From Saccharibacillus sacchari DSM 19268 (GTDB lineage: Bacteria; Bacillota; Bacilli; Paenibacillales; Paenibacillaceae), in assembly GCF_000585395.1 (NCBI RefSeq), contig NZ_KK073875.1:3881307-3945306 (forward strand): a stretch of 64,000 nucleotides of DNA, read 5' to 3'. Below are positions 49,792 to 57,438 of this stretch, one piece after another (position 1 is the first letter of the stretch; every line of letters begins with the position of its first letter). The notes under the pieces were generated by a model, which had not been told where the DNA came from, did not search any database, and saw only the letters and a list, made by a program, of their open reading frames with translations. Both the position numbers and the translations under genes were made by a program.

Positions 49792-50787
49792 CTAATCGAA
49801 CGTGACGAAGCCCATCGCTTTCTTCGCCGCTAACAGCGTTTTCCCCGCTTCTTCGTTCGCTTTTCGCGCGCCGCGCTTCAAAATCTCGTCCAGCTCTGGC
49901 GAGTTCACGATTTCATGGAAACGCTGCTGGATCGGTTGCAGTTTGGCGATCACGACTTCGGCCAGTTCTTTTTTGAAAGCTCCGTAACCTTGTCCGTCGA
50001 AGCGGCGTTCTACGTCTTCGGTAGAGACTTCGGCGAACAGGGAGTACAGTTCGATCAGATTGCTGACGGCGGGTTTGGACTCCCAGTCGTAGCGTACCTG
50101 TCCGTCTGAATCGGTCACCGCGCGAGAGAACTTTTTACGGATCGCGGCAGGTTCGTCCAACATCAGGATATAACTGGCTTGATTCGGGTTGCTTTTGCTC
50201 ATCTTTTTGTGTGGATCATCCAGCCCCATGACTCGGCAGCCGATGTCTTGGACGATGGCTTCTGGTACGATGAACGTTTGGCCGAAGCGGCTGTTGAATC
50301 GGTTGGCCAAGTCGCGCGTCAATTCCAAATGCTGCGTCTGATCTTCGCCTACAGGGACATGGGTCGCTTGGTACAGCAGAATGTCCGAAGCCATCAGAGC
50401 GGGATACGTGAACAACGATGCGCTGACGCCTTCTTTTCCGTCCGACTTCTCTTTGAACTGCGTCATCCGGTTCAGCTCGCCGAAATGCGCCTGCGTCTCC
50501 ATGATCCATCCAAGCTCGGCGTGTGCGGGAACTTGCGATTGAAGGAAGATCGTAGATTTTTCCGGGTCAATGCCTGCCGCCACGTAATACGCCGCAATCT
50601 CACGCGAACGCTGATGCAGCTCTTTCGGATCTTGAGCAACGGTCACGGCGTGAAGATCCGGCACGAAAAAGAAACTCTCAAATTCATGCTGAAACTTTAC
50701 GAACTGACTAAGCGCGCCTGCGTAGCCTCCAATGTTCAGATCACCGCTTGGTTTGATGCCGGATAAAATGCGTTTGCTTGTACTCAT
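49792..50787 (-). CDS. trpS: tryptophan-tRNA ligase
   Basis: 331 residues, the normal length. Class I synthetase: near the N-terminus ILSGIKPSGDLNIGGYAGAL carries the HIGH-like motif (here NIGG), KMSKSN near 195 is the KMSKS loop, and LMASDILLYQATHVPVGEDQTQHLEL is the specific core of TrpRS. Charges tRNA-Trp in the cytoplasm. The ATG at 50787 has AAGGAG 9 nt upstream. Upstream is a T-box with a TGG specifier, so expression rises when uncharged tRNA-Trp builds up. Confidence 0.96.
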   Translation of the reverse strand: MSTSKRILSGIKPSGDLNIGGYAGALSQFVKFQHEFESFFFVPDLHAVTVAQDPKELHQRSREIAAYYVAAGIDPEKSTIFLQSQVPAHAELGWIMETQAHFGELNRMTQFKEKSDGKEGVSASLFTYPALMASDILLYQATHVPVGEDQTQHLELTRDLANRFNSRFGQTFIVPEAIVQDIGCRVMGLDDPHKKMSKSNPNQASYILMLDEPAAIRKKFSRAVTDSDGQVRYDWESKPAVSNLIELYSLFAEVSTEDVERRFDGQGYGAFKKELAEVVIAKLQPIQQRFHEIVNSPELDEILKRGARKANEEAGKTLLAAKKAMGFVTFD

Positions 50788-50834
50788 TCTTATTCTCTCC
50801 TTGAATTCAATTGAACAATTACCCGATAAAAAAC

Positions 50835-51115
50835 GCAAAAAAGACACTCCATCCCCGTTAAAGGGACGAAGTGTCTAGATACGCTCCGCGGTACCACCCG
50901 AATTTCAGCCGAAATCGACTGCTCTTGGACCCGTCAAGACGACTAACGGGGTTCCCCGAGATAACGGAGGGAAGCCGTCGGCGCCTACTGCCCGCAGAGT
51001 GCGGGGTTCAGACCGAAGCGAATGGACCCATTCACCGAACGTCGTCATGCCGGACCTTGCACCGATCGCCGGCTCGCTGAGATGACTCTTGTTTGGGCTA
51101 CTCTTTCCATTCTTA
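50835..51115 (-). promoter_or_regulatory. T-box leader of trpS
   Basis: The minus-strand T-box sequence GGGTGGTACCGCG lies at 50899-50887. The terminator (GACACTTCGTCCC with its complement and six T) is at 50837-50877. The stem I specifier reads TGG (Trp) at about 51030-51028 within GAATGGGTCC. It controls transcription by binding tRNA-Trp. Confidence 0.93.
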
Positions 51116-51198
51116 GCTTTTGTTATGGGTAGTTGTTGTAGGCAAGTGTACGCGATCCATCGGGAAAAAGCAACTTTCCATCGTTTAAGAGGGTTTGT

Positions 51199-51723
51199 TT
51201 ATTGAAGCGTGATCTCTTTTGACCAGGTTGCTTCTTGTCCGGCATCATTGGAGAACACGAATGAAATCTCACCTTGTTCTCCTTTTTGCTCATTGGGATA
51301 CAGGAAGCCGGAAAATTGTCCGTCGCCGCTGATGTAAAAGCCGTCTCCGCCGCTTGCTCCGTTTTCCCGTGCTTGCTCGTATGTCGTGATTACAGGGTCT
51401 CCCTCACCGTGCCATTGCATTTCGCGCAGCGCATAACCTTGCGGTATCTTTTTAAACGAGAAGGTCAAGCCTCCGCTCTCGATCGGCATCTCCGTCTGAT
51501 CGAGCACGACCAGAATTTGCGAATCCTCATCCTCTGCTCCTTGATCGGCAGCCGCATCGGCTTCGTCAGCAGGTTCCGTATTCTGAGACGCCTCGTTCGA
51601 TGGATTCGTAACGGCAGTTCCTTCCGAAACGTTCTCTGCCGGAGCCGCATTTTGCCCGCAGGCGCTTAACATAAGCATTCCGGCAACCAAGGCGATGCTC
51701 GCTAACCGGGGGTGTCTATTCAT
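51199..51723 (-). CDS. lipoprotein of the second two-component operon
   Basis: 174 residues. Signal MNRHPRLASIALVAGMLMLSAC with lipidated Cys near 22, then a low-complexity Glu/Ala/Asp stretch to about 65, then a small beta domain (SQILVVLDQTEMPIESGGLTFSFKKIPQGYALREMQWHGEGD; GQFSGFLYPNEQKGEQGEISFVFS). No enzyme motif. Its start overlaps the kinase stop by 8 nt, so it is co-expressed with the kinase and may sense or modulate its signal. Confidence 0.8.
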   Translation of the reverse strand: MNRHPRLASIALVAGMLMLSACGQNAAPAENVSEGTAVTNPSNEASQNTEPADEADAAADQGAEDEDSQILVVLDQTEMPIESGGLTFSFKKIPQGYALREMQWHGEGDPVITTYEQARENGASGGDGFYISGDGQFSGFLYPNEQKGEQGEISFVFSNDAGQEATWSKEITLQ

Positions 51724-53503
51724 GCTCTTCCCTCTCCTCTTCTACGGCTGAAGCTTCGCGCAATGTAAAACGAAAAGCAACGCCTTTCTCTGTATTCGCC
51801 GCATCATAATCGCTTCCATGCAGCTCCAAAATATGCTTGACGATGGCGAGTCCCAACCCTGTCCCGCCGGAACGACGATCCCGGGAACGTTCCGCCCGAT
51901 AAAATTGTTCCCAAATCCGCTCCAGGTCTTCCTTCGGAATCGGTTCTCCGTCATTTTCGATCATGATCTCTGCAACTTCAGAATCCAAGCGCCGCAACGA
52001 AATTCGGATCTCCCCCGCTTCGCGCGCATGCCGAACCGCATTGCTGAGCAGGTTGATCAGCACCTGATCGATTCGGCGCGGGTCGGCAATGACCTGAAGC
52101 TGAGCTTCGCCGATTAGATGCACCTTCAGACGTCGGCTCTCGATCTGTTCGGTCAACGAATCAAGCAGCGAACGCACATGAACGGCCATATCCATTTTCT
52201 CCGGCTTGAGCTTAATTGCTTTAGCTTCGAAACGGGAAAGCTGGAGCATGTCCATGATCAGGGCGTTCATGCGATCCGTCTCTCCGACGATCAGTTGCAG
52301 ATAACGTTCGCGTTTGTCCGCGGCCACGTCGTCTTGCAACCCTTCCGCAAAGCCTTTCACGATCCCCAGCGGCGTCTTCAACTCATGCGAGATATTGGCG
52401 ATCAATTCTTTGCGCAGTTCCTCGGCACGCACTTTTTCCTCGACTTCATGTTCCAGCGCGGTATTGGTTTCGGACAGCTTGCGCAGTGCCGCGTCGAGAT
52501 TATGTCCCAATGTATCCAGATTGCGAGATAATTCGCCGAACTCGTCATGCGAACGAATCGCCCTGCCTTCATCCGGCGTAAAATCAAGCGCGGCCATACG
52601 CGACGAGGTCAGGCTGAGACGAATCAATGGACGAGACACCATCCGAGAGTAGACAAACGATAACAACAGCAAAACGACCACGATCATAGGCGCCAGATAC
52701 ACGAAGTAGCGTTGGAGCATTCCAACGGCCTCGCCCAAAGGTTGAAGAGATGCCAAAGCAAACGCGTAACCCTCCGGCTTCCCTTGCTCATCTAAAATCG
52801 GAACTAAAATACGTAAATAAGGAATCCCGCTCCAATCATCGTTCCATTCGCTGGTCAGCGTTTCGCCGGAACTTACGCGCTTTTCCACATCTGAAGAGTC
52901 GGCATTGCGCCAATCCGTCAACGCTTCGTCGATTCTCGTATTCGCGTAAAAAGGATTAAACTCTTGGTTCTCCGGCAGCACCAATTCGGTAATAGTCCCT
53001 TTTGCACGAGCAAATCCGCTTTCAGGCCGAGGCTCCTCGCTTTGCAGCGTAACGGGTTGCATCAACGTATCCCGCTCATCCATGTAGATTCCGTCCGCCA
53101 CCAGCTCCTCGCCTACCCGAAGGCCGGAAGGGACGTCCGAAGCGGTCATCCCTTCCGAGGATAATAGAAGCGTGATCGGTTTGTTATCAGAGGTTTGCAA
53201 AGAAATGAAATAAGGATCAAGACTTCGGCGTTCGAAACCGGTATTCAAGATTGCGAGCGAAGCTTTGTTTTCATTCGTGAATTGCCCAAGAATGCGCGCC
53301 GTCGCAACAGGGTCATTACCCGCTTCCGCATACTGTACGCTAAAATCGCGCATACTTTTTTCCAAATCGTCCGTCTTCACTGTCTGATAAAAGCGTTCGA
53401 AAAACAAGCTTTGCGCAATCAGAATCAAAGCGAAGATACTCAGCGTAACCAGCGACGTCACTCCGAACAGTTTCAAAACAATACTAATCTTCTTCATCTT
53501 CAT
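51716..53503 (-). CDS. OmpR-class sensor histidine kinase
   Basis: 595 residues. Membrane segment at about 12-32, extracytoplasmic sensing domain to about 270, second membrane segment about 272-292 (VYLAPMIVVVLLLLSFVYS), HAMP to about 350, coiled coil, HisKA with IANISHELKTPLGIVKGFAEG (His near 375), then the ATPase with N-box LINLLSNAVRHAR, G1 ERIWEQFYRAERSRDRRSGGTGLGLAIVKHI and the F/G2 boxes. Phosphorylates the OmpR-type partner whose gene is directly upstream. Its ATG at 53503 immediately follows the regulator stop. Confidence 0.93.
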   Translation of the reverse strand: MKMKKISIVLKLFGVTSLVTLSIFALILIAQSLFFERFYQTVKTDDLEKSMRDFSVQYAEAGNDPVATARILGQFTNENKASLAILNTGFERRSLDPYFISLQTSDNKPITLLLSSEGMTASDVPSGLRVGEELVADGIYMDERDTLMQPVTLQSEEPRPESGFARAKGTITELVLPENQEFNPFYANTRIDEALTDWRNADSSDVEKRVSSGETLTSEWNDDWSGIPYLRILVPILDEQGKPEGYAFALASLQPLGEAVGMLQRYFVYLAPMIVVVLLLLSFVYSRMVSRPLIRLSLTSSRMAALDFTPDEGRAIRSHDEFGELSRNLDTLGHNLDAALRKLSETNTALEHEVEEKVRAEELRKELIANISHELKTPLGIVKGFAEGLQDDVAADKRERYLQLIVGETDRMNALIMDMLQLSRFEAKAIKLKPEKMDMAVHVRSLLDSLTEQIESRRLKVHLIGEAQLQVIADPRRIDQVLINLLSNAVRHAREAGEIRISLRRLDSEVAEIMIENDGEPIPKEDLERIWEQFYRAERSRDRRSGGTGLGLAIVKHILELHGSDYDAANTEKGVAFRFTLREASAVEEEREEHE

Positions 53504-54190
53504 TCAACTCTCGTTTCCGAACTCGAACTTGTATCCCGTCCCGATCACCGTGCGGATCAACCGCCCTTCGTCACCCAACTTGGCTCGAAGCTTTTTGATA
53601 TGCGTATCCACTGCCCGGGTATCGCCGTAATAATCCATTCCCCAGACCGCATTCAGAATTTCGTCGCGTTCAAGCACTTTTCCCATATTTCGCGTAAGGA
53701 GAATCAGTAGATCATACTCCTTCGGAGACAGCGTGATCCCTTCTCCTGCGACTTCCACGGCATGCGCTTGGCGGTCAATCGTCAGTGTTCCATAAACCAA
53801 CCGATCATCCTCGCGCCCAAGAGTGCCTTCTGCCCGCTTGAGTAACGCAGTCGCGCGAGCCACAAGCACTTTCGGGCTAAAAGGCTTGGTTACGTACTCG
53901 TCGGCCCCCAGCTCAAAGCCCATGATCTGATCATCATCGTCGGCCCGCGCCGTAATGATAATGATCGGAACGCCGGACTTTTTGCGCACGCGCCGGCAGA
54001 CCGACCAACCGTCGATCTCCGGCATCATAATATCGAGCACGATCAGATCCACTTCGTGCTCTTCGAATAACTCCAGGGCTTCACGGCCGTTATCCGCTTC
54101 GAGCACATGCCAATTTTCTTTTTTAAAATAATCGGTCATAAACTCGCGCATCAGCACGTCGTCTTCCACCAACATAATCGTTCTCTTCAT
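53504..54190 (-). CDS. OmpR/PhoB-type response regulator
   Basis: 228 residues. Receiver MKRTIMLVEDD with D53 in VDLIVLDIMMPEIDG and the Lys in ADEYVTKPFSP; DNA-binding winged helix from about 130 with GITLSPKEYDLLILLTRNMGKVLERDEILNAVWG and TRAVDTHIKKLRAKLGDEGRLIRTVIGTGYKFE. Cytoplasmic transcription factor. The ATG at 54190 has GGAG 10 nt upstream; longer frames upstream lack the fold. First gene of the regulator-kinase-lipoprotein operon. Confidence 0.94.
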   Translation of the reverse strand: MKRTIMLVEDDVLMREFMTDYFKKENWHVLEADNGREALELFEEHEVDLIVLDIMMPEIDGWSVCRRVRKKSGVPIIIITARADDDDQIMGFELGADEYVTKPFSPKVLVARATALLKRAEGTLGREDDRLVYGTLTIDRQAHAVEVAGEGITLSPKEYDLLILLTRNMGKVLERDEILNAVWGMDYYGDTRAVDTHIKKLRAKLGDEGRLIRTVIGTGYKFEFGNES

Positions 54191-54274
54191 TAGATATGCA
54201 CTCCGATTCTCCGGGTTTTCCGCCTCTTTCATGCTACCCGGAGACGGACAGACTGTCAAAATGCTCAGAGGCGG

Positions 54275-54751
54275 TTACTTATTCACGGCATAAACGGCAA
54301 TCTTGCCATCGAACTGACTGATCCACAATTGTCCGTTGCCTACCATAACCCCTTGCCAATTGGCGAACAAGTCTTCTTCGATCGCATATCCCAATGTTCG
54401 TTTTACTTCAGGGGTCATAATCGAATCATACTTGGCAATAAAACGAGCCGGGGTCCGGAACTTATACGTCTTGCCATTCGTGTTCACGTTCAACGGATAA
54501 CTGATCATCGAAGCCACAGCCTTTTTATCGTTTTTGGCCACCGCCTGCTGAAGCTTGACGAAGAAGGTATGGAACGCCGCAGGATCATCAATACCGGCTA
54601 CTTCGTAAGGATTGCTTTTTTGCGTCGATTGAGCGGCAGTCTTGGCACTTGTTTCCGCTGCTGAAGCCGTATCGGCTGGCGTCCAGGAAGTACCGATAAT
54701 CGCTGTGCCTGCAAGTGTCGCGCTCAAAAGAAGTTTGGTTGTTTTATTCAT
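54275..54751 (-). CDS. secreted protein of unknown function
   Basis: 158 residues. Signal peptide MNKTTKLLLSATLAGTAIIGTS with a cut near ASA-AE (about 32). The mature part is small and globular: PAAFHTFFVKLQQAVAKNDKKAVASMISYPLNVNTNGKTYKFRTPARFIAKYDSIMTP, resembling secreted domains in which an NTF2-like or DUF-type fold is likely. It lies 84 nt upstream of the regulator and could be in the same operon or a target of it. The ATG at 54751 has AGGAGG 9 nt upstream. Confidence 0.75.
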   Translation of the reverse strand: MNKTTKLLLSATLAGTAIIGTSWTPADTASAAETSAKTAAQSTQKSNPYEVAGIDDPAAFHTFFVKLQQAVAKNDKKAVASMISYPLNVNTNGKTYKFRTPARFIAKYDSIMTPEVKRTLGYAIEEDLFANWQGVMVGNGQLWISQFDGKIAVYAVNK

Positions 54752-54869
54752 AGTAGAATGCCTCCTGTTTGTTTGGGATGCTTTAAGTATAAAAAAGCCA
54801 TGTGTAGTCCGCGTGTACATGGTGTGGAATTTCGAGTACATTGAGGATGATTAACATGTAGTTCGATGT

Positions 54870-55217
54870 GGCGCGGAATGGATCGAGAACGTCGAAAAAA
54901 TCGTATGTTCTACAACATTGGAAAGTGTCGAATGGAACAACTCCAGATTGGTCAAAGAAAACATCAAAGAAGAAATCGAAACCCTCAAGCAACAATCCGG
55001 CGGAGACCTGGTGATTCTGGGCAGCCCGAGACTCGCTCAGCATCTGATGCAACTTGGGTTAGTAGATGTATACAAAATTACAGTCTCTCCCGTGTTGGTC
55101 GGAAATGGGCTGCGTTTGTTCGAAGGACTTGACAAGATGGTGAATCTTAAACTCGTCGAAAACAAAACGTTCGATTCCGGAGCGATTGGTTTGGTGTATT
55201 ATACTATAGTTTCATAA
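54870..55217 (+). pseudogene. 5'-truncated remnant of a dihydrofolate reductase family (RibD C-terminal) gene
   Basis: The frame AEWIENVEKIVCSTTLESVE, SRLVKENIKEEIETLKQQSG, GDLVILGSPRLAQHLMQLGL, VDVYKITVSPVLVGNGLRLF is the C-terminal half of a YwjB/YyaP-like reductase. No start codon or N-terminal half precedes it: an in-frame TGA-rich spacer begins near 54865. The remnant still ends with a proper stop at 55215-55217 and is followed by a terminator. It was cut off, probably by a deletion. Confidence 0.75.
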
Positions 55218-55229
55218 TTATTGTTATGT
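55212..55229. promoter_or_regulatory. 18-bp dyad, site C
   Basis: TCATAATTATTGTTATGT, same layout as site A (7-N4-7), with the remnant's stop codon inside it. Followed by AAACATA as at sites A and D. Confidence 0.4.
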
Positions 55230-55379
55230 AAACATATACGGTGACGGTTTTTTTCTCTATTGTCGAGAGTAGATTTTTCATAAAAACATGAAGGGAATAA
55301 TTAGAAAAACAATCGTTTTAACCCTTCGATTAAGGTTACCAAGGAGCTTTCTTTAGTAGAATTAATCGATTTAAAAGGA

Positions 55380-55414
55380 AACAGCGTATAATTTATATTA
55401 TACGCTGTTTTTTT
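55380..55414 (+). terminator. terminator after the reductase remnant
   Basis: ACAGCGTATAA paired with TTATACGCTGT around a short AT loop, then seven T. A short frame (VTKELSLVELIDLKGNSV) ends at the start of the hairpin; it may be a bit of an older gene. Confidence 0.8.
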
Positions 55415-55431
55415 GGGCTTGTTAAACGCAT

Positions 55432-55920
55432 TTATAAGACAGACTTCAGTAATTGTATCCCGTTTCGAAATACGACCTGCAGCACTTTTAGATCGACGTC
55501 TGTCCAAGTGGGTGTAAAGTATTCTCCGTCTTTCCTCAAAGCCGAAGGGTTTGTCCCATAGAAAATCCTCTCATAAATCGGAGTCATTTCTTTCCGATCT
55601 CCATAAAACGGAAGTTCTAATGAATATGCCGCATCGCCAATCATGTTCCAAAAGGTTAAAAAGCGATAGCAATCCAATGTTCGGGTGTCTTCGATTTGAT
55701 CCAATTCGCGGCGGAGTAGGTCAATATCCAAAAAGATAGCCTCTAAATCTGCCGGCTGCTTGTTCTTTTCTTCGCAACAAGCAACGGCTTCTTGTTCGGA
55801 ACGGAAAGTTCGAAGTTTAGAACTTTGGGTCAAAAATCCGTCTTTTTCATCCGTATACCAGATACATCTATATTCCAGACCGTTAAACTGAAATACGATA
55901 GGATAGTGTTCGCGCGACAT
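55432..55920 (-). CDS. 162-residue hypothetical protein
   Basis: 162 residues, cytoplasmic, acidic with many aromatic residues (YPIVFQFNGLEYRCIWYTDEKDGFLTQSSKLRTFRSEQEAVACCEE, ...TLDCYRFLTFWNMIGDAAYSLELPFYGDRKEM, PIYERIFYGTNPSALRKDGEYFTPTWTD). No motif I recognise; size and composition resemble immunity-type proteins of polymorphic toxin systems, but no toxin is near. It follows the small membrane protein gene, start only 1 nt after its stop. The ATG at 55920 has GGCGGA upstream. Confidence 0.65.
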   Translation of the reverse strand: MSREHYPIVFQFNGLEYRCIWYTDEKDGFLTQSSKLRTFRSEQEAVACCEEKNKQPADLEAIFLDIDLLRRELDQIEDTRTLDCYRFLTFWNMIGDAAYSLELPFYGDRKEMTPIYERIFYGTNPSALRKDGEYFTPTWTDVDLKVLQVVFRNGIQLLKSVL

Positions 55921-55921
55921 A

Positions 55922-56242
55922 TCATTCCGCCTTTTCAAAGGTCGGATTTCTCCAGCAAACTCCGACAAAAAATACGGCCAGCCCTATGAGCAATAGATAT
56001 AAATCCAAAGCAGGCATAAGAAAACTAAAACCGCTCTTATAACTCACAGCTATGCTGAAAGCAATCAGAATGGCGCCCAGAGACATGATCCTGCCGCTGT
56101 TCAGATTTTTGCGATATACGGTAAAAGCAGCAATCAGCCCGATCAAGATGATAGACAGCATAAGAATTACGATGATTTTAAAGCCCGGTTCCTGCGTGAT
56201 ATGAAATAACGAATAGAACGAATCTCTATCTTCCTGCCCCAT
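55922..56242 (-). CDS. 106-residue membrane protein
   Basis: 106 residues with three membrane segments: about 22-41 (IIVILMLSIILIGLIAAFTV), 51-70 (IMSLGAILIAFSIAVS) and 77-96 (ALDLYLLLIGLAVFFVGV). Not recognised. The ATG at 56242 has GGAGG 8 nt upstream. It lies between hemD and the 162-residue gene on the same strand, 20 nt past hemD's stop, so it may be read from the nir operon. Confidence 0.65.
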   Translation of the reverse strand: MGQEDRDSFYSLFHITQEPGFKIIVILMLSIILIGLIAAFTVYRKNLNSGRIMSLGAILIAFSIAVSYKSGFSFLMPALDLYLLLIGLAVFFVGVCWRNPTFEKAE

Positions 56243-56262
56243 CTTCCCGCCTCCTCTTATTT

Positions 56263-57069
56263 TTATTCGAAGAAGCGTCCGATCTCCACGATCATGCTGC
56301 CCATTCGTTCGACTTGAGGAACCAGCATACGTTCAATTCCTCTGCTGCGCAGCGCATCCGCCGTAACTTTGCCGACGGCAGCGGCCAAAACATGATTTTC
56401 GAATACTTCTTTCAACTCGGCTTCGCACCCGGTTTCCTGCGCATAATCGAACAAATAGTTCACTTGAACTTGAGTCGTGAAACAAACGGCATCCACCTGC
56501 TTCTGCAGCAGTTCTTCGGTCAACGTCTGCAACGTTTCCTGTTCCGGCGCATGATACCGGTAAGGCAGCACCGCTTGCGTTTTCATGCCCGGTTGACTTT
56601 CGATGAATTCATGAATTTGCGCCGTCAATTCGCCATGCAGCTGCATCCAGACGCGGCAACCGTCAAAATCGAACAATCGCAGTTTGTCGATCATGTTGGC
56701 AATGGTACCGTCATCGGCGCTTACCGCGGGGTGAACCCCCGATTTTTTCAACAGGGCATTGGTTCGATAACCGCGGCAGGCTACTTTGGCATTTTTGAGT
56801 TTCTCCACAAACTGTTCCGTGATCCCCAACCGTTCCGCCGCCGTATAAATCGCCTCGTAACCGATACCCGTCGTAAAGATTACCCAATCGATATCCTTCT
56901 CCATAAATTGCCGCACATCCTGTTCGATCTCCGACGGATTCGCGGGAATCAAGCCTTGCAAGGGGCGTACCAACGCGGTACCGCCCCGGCGTTCGATGAC
57001 TTCCGCCATATCTTCCGGGATTTTGGATCCGGCAATTACGATTTTTTTCCCTTCCAATCCTTTAGCCAT
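56263..57069 (-). CDS. hemD: uroporphyrinogen-III synthase
   Basis: 268 residues. HemD-like fold: GKKIVIAGSKIPEDMAEVIERRGGTALVRPLQ, IDWVIFTTGIGYEAIYTAAERLG, VDAVCFTTQVQVNYLFDYAQ and HVLAAAVGKVTADALRSRGI, VERMGSMIVEIGRFF. It closes hydroxymethylbilane to uroporphyrinogen III, the branch to siroheme, the cofactor of nitrite reductase. Overlaps nirD's end by 8 nt and lies in the nir operon, so it probably serves siroheme supply for NirB. The ATG at 57069 has GGAGGGG 11 nt upstream. Confidence 0.9.
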   Translation of the reverse strand: MAKGLEGKKIVIAGSKIPEDMAEVIERRGGTALVRPLQGLIPANPSEIEQDVRQFMEKDIDWVIFTTGIGYEAIYTAAERLGITEQFVEKLKNAKVACRGYRTNALLKKSGVHPAVSADDGTIANMIDKLRLFDFDGCRVWMQLHGELTAQIHEFIESQPGMKTQAVLPYRYHAPEQETLQTLTEELLQKQVDAVCFTTQVQVNYLFDYAQETGCEAELKEVFENHVLAAAVGKVTADALRSRGIERMLVPQVERMGSMIVEIGRFFE

Positions 57070-57427
57070 TGCGTTTTTCCCCTCCGTCCTTCGGAATTCC
57101 GATATGCACGTCATTCCCTTCGAGTTGTACCGGATAGGTTCGAACTTGTCCCGTATCCGGTTCCATAACCTGCCCGTCCGTCAGTCGGATGCGCCAATCG
57201 CAGATCGGATCGTAGAGAATCGTTCCGGAAACGATGCCCTCAACCAACGTGCCTCCTTTAGGACCGGGGCTTTTGTTTTCAAGAGCAAACCATTCGCTGT
57301 CCGATGTTTTGAATACTGCAACATCCCGCTGCTCGATCGCGACTTTTCTGCCGATCCGCTCGATAAAATCGTCGACTGTACCGATCCGGTAATACGCATA
57401 ATCCTTATCCGGCGAATTTGATGACAT
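57062..57427 (-). CDS. nirD: nitrite reductase small subunit
   Basis: 121 residues. The Rieske-like fold of NirD (DYAYYRIGTVDDFIERIGRKVAIEQRDVAVFKTSDSEWFALENKSPGPKGGTLVEGIVSGTILYDPICDWRIRL) but the iron-sulfur Cys and His pairs are absent (NKSPGPKGG in place of CPHRGG, ILYDPICDWRI in place of CPLHDW). This matches the E. coli NirD type, in which the subunit has no cluster. Partner of NirB in the cytoplasm. ATG at 57427 with AGGAGG 8 nt upstream; nirB ends 11 nt before it. Confidence 0.9.
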   Translation of the reverse strand: MSSNSPDKDYAYYRIGTVDDFIERIGRKVAIEQRDVAVFKTSDSEWFALENKSPGPKGGTLVEGIVSGTILYDPICDWRIRLTDGQVMEPDTGQVRTYPVQLEGNDVHIGIPKDGGEKRNG

Positions 57428-57438
57428 AAAGCACCCTC

